Source: UBA6059 sp965227155 (GTDB lineage: Bacteria > Bacteroidota > Bacteroidia > Cytophagales > Cyclobacteriaceae). From it: DNA of 64,000 nucleotides. The number at the start of each line of letters is the position of its first letter. Position 1 is the first letter of the stretch. This document shows, one piece after another, positions 61,403 to 64,000 of the stretch. Made by a program: the position numbers and the translations under genes. Under the pieces are notes generated by a model. That model made no database searches. It saw only the letters and a list, made by a program, of their open reading frames with translations, and was not told the DNA's origin. The DNA is taken from positions 558,001 to 622,000 of the forward strand of contig OZ245731.1 of NCBI GenBank assembly GCA_965227155.1. The letters are read 5' to 3'.

Positions 61403-62311
61403 ATGGCTGCTCTGGAAGTGCTGAAACCCGGGCTGATGTCCACCATTCAGGATGGAGGAAGGTTTGGCTACCGTAAATTTGGTTTTCCAGTTTCCGGCTA
61501 CCTTGACCAATATGCGGCTGCACAAGCCAATTATCTGGTAGGTAATGACATTAATGGGCCAGTCATTGAAATGATTCACCTTGGTAGTAGTTTTCAAATA
61601 CAACAGGACCTGATCATCGCCATAACAGGAGCAGATATGCAAGCCCGGATCAATGGGAACCCATGTGCAATGTATAAACATCTCAAAATTAGAGAGGGCG
61701 ATATTTTAGATTTTGGAGCAAGCAGAAAAGGAAATGTCACCTATTTGGCAATTCAGGGAGCATGGCAGCTCAAACCAGTTTTGGGAAGTGCATCAACTTT
61801 TACCCGGGCAAAAATTGGCGGACCTAACGGCAAACCGCTGCAAAAAGGAGATATACTGAATATAAAACCCATGGATCTTATGCCACAAACCGTTCCGGAG
61901 CATTTGATCAGGAAGCATCCGCCGGGTACACCTATCAGAATCATCGAGGGCCCCAATGTGAACGATGCGCTGAGACAGTGGATTGCCACAAACACCTTTG
62001 AAATAAACACTCAATTTGATCGCATGGGTATGCGTCTCAATGCTTCTATTGAATATACCGGAGAAGTGGTTGAGCAAATCTCTAGTCCTGTATTACCGGG
62101 CTTACTGCAAATGCCTTCCAAAAATACACTCATCGCATTGCTAAGCGATTGCCAAACCACAGGAGGTTATCCCCGCCTTGGCAAAATTATAGATTACGAT
62201 ATACCCTACCTGGTGCAGCAAAAACCAGGATCAACTGTCAAGTTTACTTACATTTCTCTCGAGGAGGCAGAAAAAATCAACAAAAATGGCCTGGTTCTAT
62301 TTAGAGAGTAA
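61403..62311 (+). CDS. pxpC: 5-oxoprolinase subunit PxpC (KipA-like)
   Basis: A 302-residue subunit from ATG 61403, two bases after the pxpB stop. It starts MAALEVLKPGLMSTIQDGGR and carries FPVSGYLDQYAAAQANYLVG, VTYLAIQGAWQLKPVLGSAS and ISSPVLPGLLQMPS, the biotin-dependent-carboxylase-like fold of KipA. Its stop region is overlapped by the minus-strand PspC-like gene by 15 bases. Confidence 0.94.
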   Translation: MAALEVLKPGLMSTIQDGGRFGYRKFGFPVSGYLDQYAAAQANYLVGNDINGPVIEMIHLGSSFQIQQDLIIAITGADMQARINGNPCAMYKHLKIREGDILDFGASRKGNVTYLAIQGAWQLKPVLGSASTFTRAKIGGPNGKPLQKGDILNIKPMDLMPQTVPEHLIRKHPPGTPIRIIEGPNVNDALRQWIATNTFEINTQFDRMGMRLNASIEYTGEVVEQISSPVLPGLLQMPSKNTLIALLSDCQTTGGYPRLGKIIDYDIPYLVQQKPGSTVKFTYISLEEAEKINKNGLVLFRE

Positions 62312-62446
62312 TTTGATGATCCAAAGGATCAGGTAAATCCCCAAACCGACACCAAAAAATAGAATGCCCACCACAAATGCAATTCTTACAATGGTAGGAT
62401 CAACGCTGATCTTCTTACCAAACCATTCTGAAACACCTAGTATCAT
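62297..62446 (-). CDS. Small PspC domain membrane protein
   Basis: A 49-residue frame starting MILGVSEWFGKKISVDPTIV. It is a minimal PspC domain: the amphipathic WFGKKISVDPTIVRIAF segment followed by one membrane helix (VVGILFFGVGLGIYLILWII). Larger PspC proteins respond to membrane stress. The stop lies inside the 3' end of pxpC on the opposite strand. Confidence 0.8.
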   Translation of the reverse strand: MILGVSEWFGKKISVDPTIVRIAFVVGILFFGVGLGIYLILWIIKLLSK

Positions 62447-62525
62447 AGTTTAATTTTTGATTTAAGATAAGTCCACATGTACCAATGATCAAAATGTAGG
62501 AACAATAAAAGTTTTCAATACTCAG

Positions 62526-62687
62526 TTAAATCAAATTAAAAACTATACGCTCCCTTGGAATACCATATTTGGTACTTTTAGTCTTTCCAGAATTATGCTC
62601 TTCAATCCGACGATTTAAATCCTTAGTATGACCTTTATAAAATCTCCCTGTTGAAGAACTAAATATGATATAAGTGTAAAAGTGCAA
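62526..62687 (-). pseudogene. GIY-YIG endonuclease, truncated
   Basis: 53 residues from a TTG at 62687 to a TAA at 62526. The frame has FYTYIIFSSSTGRFYKGHTK (the GIY-YIG region, here YII and YKG), then DLNRRIEEHNSGKTKSTKYG with the catalytic-core arginine, and ends at ERIVFNLI. Complete small Bacteroidota GIY-YIG proteins are about 80-90 residues, so the C-terminal third is missing. A 22-base copy of the tRNA-Leu 3' end lies 13 bases upstream of the TTG. The remaining part of the 62447-62946 region (500 bases) shows hairpins but no further gene. Confidence 0.75.
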
Positions 62688-62700
62688 AACACAAACTAAG

Positions 62701-62722
62701 ATAAGTGCCCAGGGCGGGAGTC
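62701..62722 (-). repeat. Copy of the tRNA-Leu 3' end
   Basis: 22 bases identical to 62942-62963, which is the 3' end and flank of the tRNA-Leu gene, in the same orientation 241 bases away. It resembles an attachment-type duplication. Beyond base 22 the two diverge. Just past it the DNA forms ggcggg/cccgcc (62713-62728). Confidence 0.85.
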
Positions 62723-62803
62723 CCCGCCTGATCGAAACGGTTCGGCCATTCGGGTGGGGAACACATAATATCAGAACCCCAATTTATTCAACTGATCTTA
62801 TAG

Positions 62804-62826
62804 ATTGCCCGAACAAGTCGGGCAAT
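62804..62826. repeat. Perfect intergenic hairpin
   Basis: Nine-base stem attgcccga (62804-62812) and tcgggcaat (62818-62826), loop acaag, in gene-free DNA between the tRNA copy and the tRNA gene. No T-run follows. It is of the short palindrome type common in Bacteroidota spacers. Confidence 0.6.
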
Positions 62827-62946
62827 GACGAGCTACATAAAATTTCATTCTTAACTATTAACAGCCCGGGATTTGATTATTCCAAAGTCCATAGAGTTAT
62901 ATGGAGGTAGTATAATCAAACTAAAGTGAATCAATGAATTTATAAG

Positions 62947-63030
62947 TGCCCAGGGCGGGAGTCGAACCCGCACGTCCATACGGACACATGGCCCTCAACC
63001 ATGCCTGTCTACCAGTTCCAGCACCTGGGC
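62947..63030 (-). tRNA. tRNA-Leu (anticodon GAG)
   Basis: 84 bases on the minus strand. The acceptor stem pairs gcccagg with cctgggc, the discriminator base is A, and no CCA is encoded. The anticodon loop ttgaggg between catgg and ccatg gives anticodon GAG, reading CUC/CUU. A long variable arm (tgtccgtatggacg) confirms a class II leucine tRNA, and the T arm contains gcgggttcgactcccgc. A 186 bp frame on the opposite strand is only its shadow. Confidence 0.97.
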
Positions 63031-63081
63031 GTTTTAGAGAGGACGGCAAAAATAAGAGGAATAATACTCTTACACAATATG

Positions 63082-64000
63082 CTATTTCACTTGCCAGATG
63101 GAATCCACAAAATACTGGTTTTCATCAGTAAAATGTCTTTTTACCTTAAATCCAGTATGCTCTGCTAATGCTTCAATCTCAGGTAAACTGTATTTTTTTG
63201 AGGTCTCCGTATGAATAGGTTCCCAGCCATCAATAGTGATTGTTTGCCCGCTTGCAAATGTGACCCGCTGCTGTTCAGTACTCATAAGGTAACTTCTGCA
63301 TTCTCCTGTTTGTGGATCGTAAGTCACGTAATGCTTAAATAGTGCCTGTCTGAAATCAGCACCCAACTCCCTATTTATTCGATCTAAAAGATTGAAATTG
63401 AATGCTTTGGTAATATCATGAGGATCATCATAAGCAGCCAATATTGCCTTAGGATCTTTTTTCAGGTCAATACCTATCAGCAGTATATCACCAGGATTTA
63501 GATTGGAGGACAACTCGGTGAGAAAGCTTTCTGCCCTCGCTTGAGTGAAGTTCCCAATGTTGGAACCTAAAAACATGACAACCTTCCTATGGTCATGGTC
63601 GGACTTTAAAGCTTTCAATACCTGAAAATAATCGCCGTGCAGCGCTTCAGTGGTTAAATCCGGCAGCTCCTCTACAAGAGAATCCGTCAGAATCTTGAGT
63701 ACATGATCAGATATGTCGATTGGACAATATTTGAAATTTGCCTTTTCTTCCAGGAAATGGCGCAACAATACCTTGGTCTTGTAGCCATCTCCTGCTCCAA
63801 ATTCCAACAAGTGAAACTGGTGCGTACCGACACCTAGGGTCTCCAAAATGGTCTCTGCCTGATACTCAAATATGTTATACTCTGCCCTTGTCAGGTAATA
63901 TTCCTCCATTTGCATGATCTGCTGGAAGATTTTATCTCCTTTTTGATCATAGAAGTACTTTGATGGCAAAGTTTTAGGGTAGGAAGTAAGCCCTTCCAGT
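63082..64000 (-). CDS. egtD: L-histidine N-alpha-methyltransferase (EgtD-like), partial
   Basis: SAM-dependent methyltransferase that trimethylates histidine to hercynine in ergothioneine synthesis. The frame is open to the right edge (LEGLTSYPKTLPSKYFYD before the first apparent start), so the true start is outside the window. Family motifs are LPSKYFYDQKGDKIFQQIMQ, MEEYYLTRAEYNIFEYQAET, LEFGAGDGYKTKVLLRHF (SAM site) and FLGSNIGNFTQARAESFL. The C terminus ends QYFVDSIWQVK. EgtB, the usual partner, would lie upstream beyond the window. Histidine specificity is by family only. Confidence 0.9.
   Translation of the reverse strand, partial: LEGLTSYPKTLPSKYFYDQKGDKIFQQIMQMEEYYLTRAEYNIFEYQAETILETLGVGTHQFHLLEFGAGDGYKTKVLLRHFLEEKANFKYCPIDISDHVLKILTDSLVEELPDLTTEALHGDYFQVLKALKSDHDHRKVVMFLGSNIGNFTQARAESFLTELSSNLNPGDILLIGIDLKKDPKAILAAYDDPHDITKAFNFNLLDRINRELGADFRQALFKHYVTYDPQTGECRSYLMSTEQQRVTFASGQTITIDGWEPIHTETSKKYSLPEIEALAEHTGFKVKRHFTDENQYFVDSIWQVK

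Noticed and set aside
62723..62941. Genomic island between the two tRNA 3' ends
   Set aside because: Only 219 bases and no integrase or cargo gene, so an active island is not supported; a scar is more likely.
62946..63131. 61-residue plus-strand frame over the tRNA
   Set aside because: It is the antisense shadow of tRNA-Leu; the PARPYGH-type translation is a known artefact of tRNA genes.
1..64000. CRISPR array, prophage or insertion sequence
   Set aside because: No regularly spaced direct repeats, phage structural genes, transposase or integrase were found on either strand.

Overview
The window comes from a Bacteroidota chromosome, most likely a free-living Cytophagales-type bacterium. The evidence is a type IX secretion protein (PorQ), a secreted enzyme with a C-terminal T9SS sorting domain, two TonB-dependent receptors, an OmpA/PD40 lattice protein, a BtuG-like surface propeller, several 'LxxC' lipoproteins and a Bacteroidota-type promoter (TTG, 18 nt, TATTTTTG) in front of a cobalamin riboswitch. 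Most genes look like ordinary chromosomal genes. No prophage, integrase, insertion sequence transposase or CRISPR array was seen. The genus assignment is inference.

Layout. 1-8950: isoprenoid (dxr, partial) and envelope proteolysis (rseP), an OmpA/PD40 protein, then a tight lon-porQ-hslU run. 9088-14413: SixA-like phosphatase and GT9 transferase, an EVE-domain protein, a secreted protein of unknown function, and pyrR-pyrB. 14463-16647: a FecR-like secreted protein beside a CHASE2 membrane protein that has no output domain. 16792-25278: a vitamin B12 block of meaB, a BtuG-like lipoprotein with an added Calx-beta domain, btuB behind a cobalamin riboswitch, a small CxxC protein and btuFCD. 25531-29985: an FAD reductase/polyferredoxin pair and a secreted S51 peptidase. 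30075-34606: a five-gene glycosyltransferase operon that includes a rhodanese. 34718-42275: a TonB receptor, an H-NOX gas sensor, a Crp/Fnr regulator, MOSC, HemJ, SCO and cytochrome c, with a respiratory and heme flavour.

42502-45319 (minus): an ABC exporter-type system with a histidine-rich permease, a DUF3299-like protein and a lipoprotein; the set resembles the zinc-regulated zrg cluster of Vibrio. 45559-47257: Nudix, DinB-like and transglutaminase genes joined by ATGA overlaps. 47302-52801: a large BNR propeller, a Na+/H+ antiporter and a tandem universal stress protein. 53031-56266: DsrE, glutaminyl cyclase, SCP2, cupredoxin and racemase. 56406-62446: M42 peptidase, small membrane proteins, CYTH, an Nramp-like transporter and pxpABC (5-oxoprolinase). 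62447-64000: a GIY-YIG remnant next to a copied tRNA 3' end, tRNA-Leu(GAG), and a partial egtD.

The clearest functional unit is B12 acquisition. The BtuG-like protein and BtuB would capture the vitamin at the surface under riboswitch control, BtuFCD would carry it across the inner membrane, and MeaB would serve a B12-dependent mutase encoded elsewhere. A second possible theme is pyroglutamate: a glutaminyl cyclase that makes it, and an Nramp-like transporter with PxpABC that would take up and open 5-oxoproline. The most unusual DNA structures are the tRNA-Leu 3'-end duplication with its GIY-YIG remnant, a two-copy inverted repeat in opposite orientations, palindromes at the 5' end of the cytochrome c gene, and a terminator-like hairpin whose loop holds the cupredoxin start codon.
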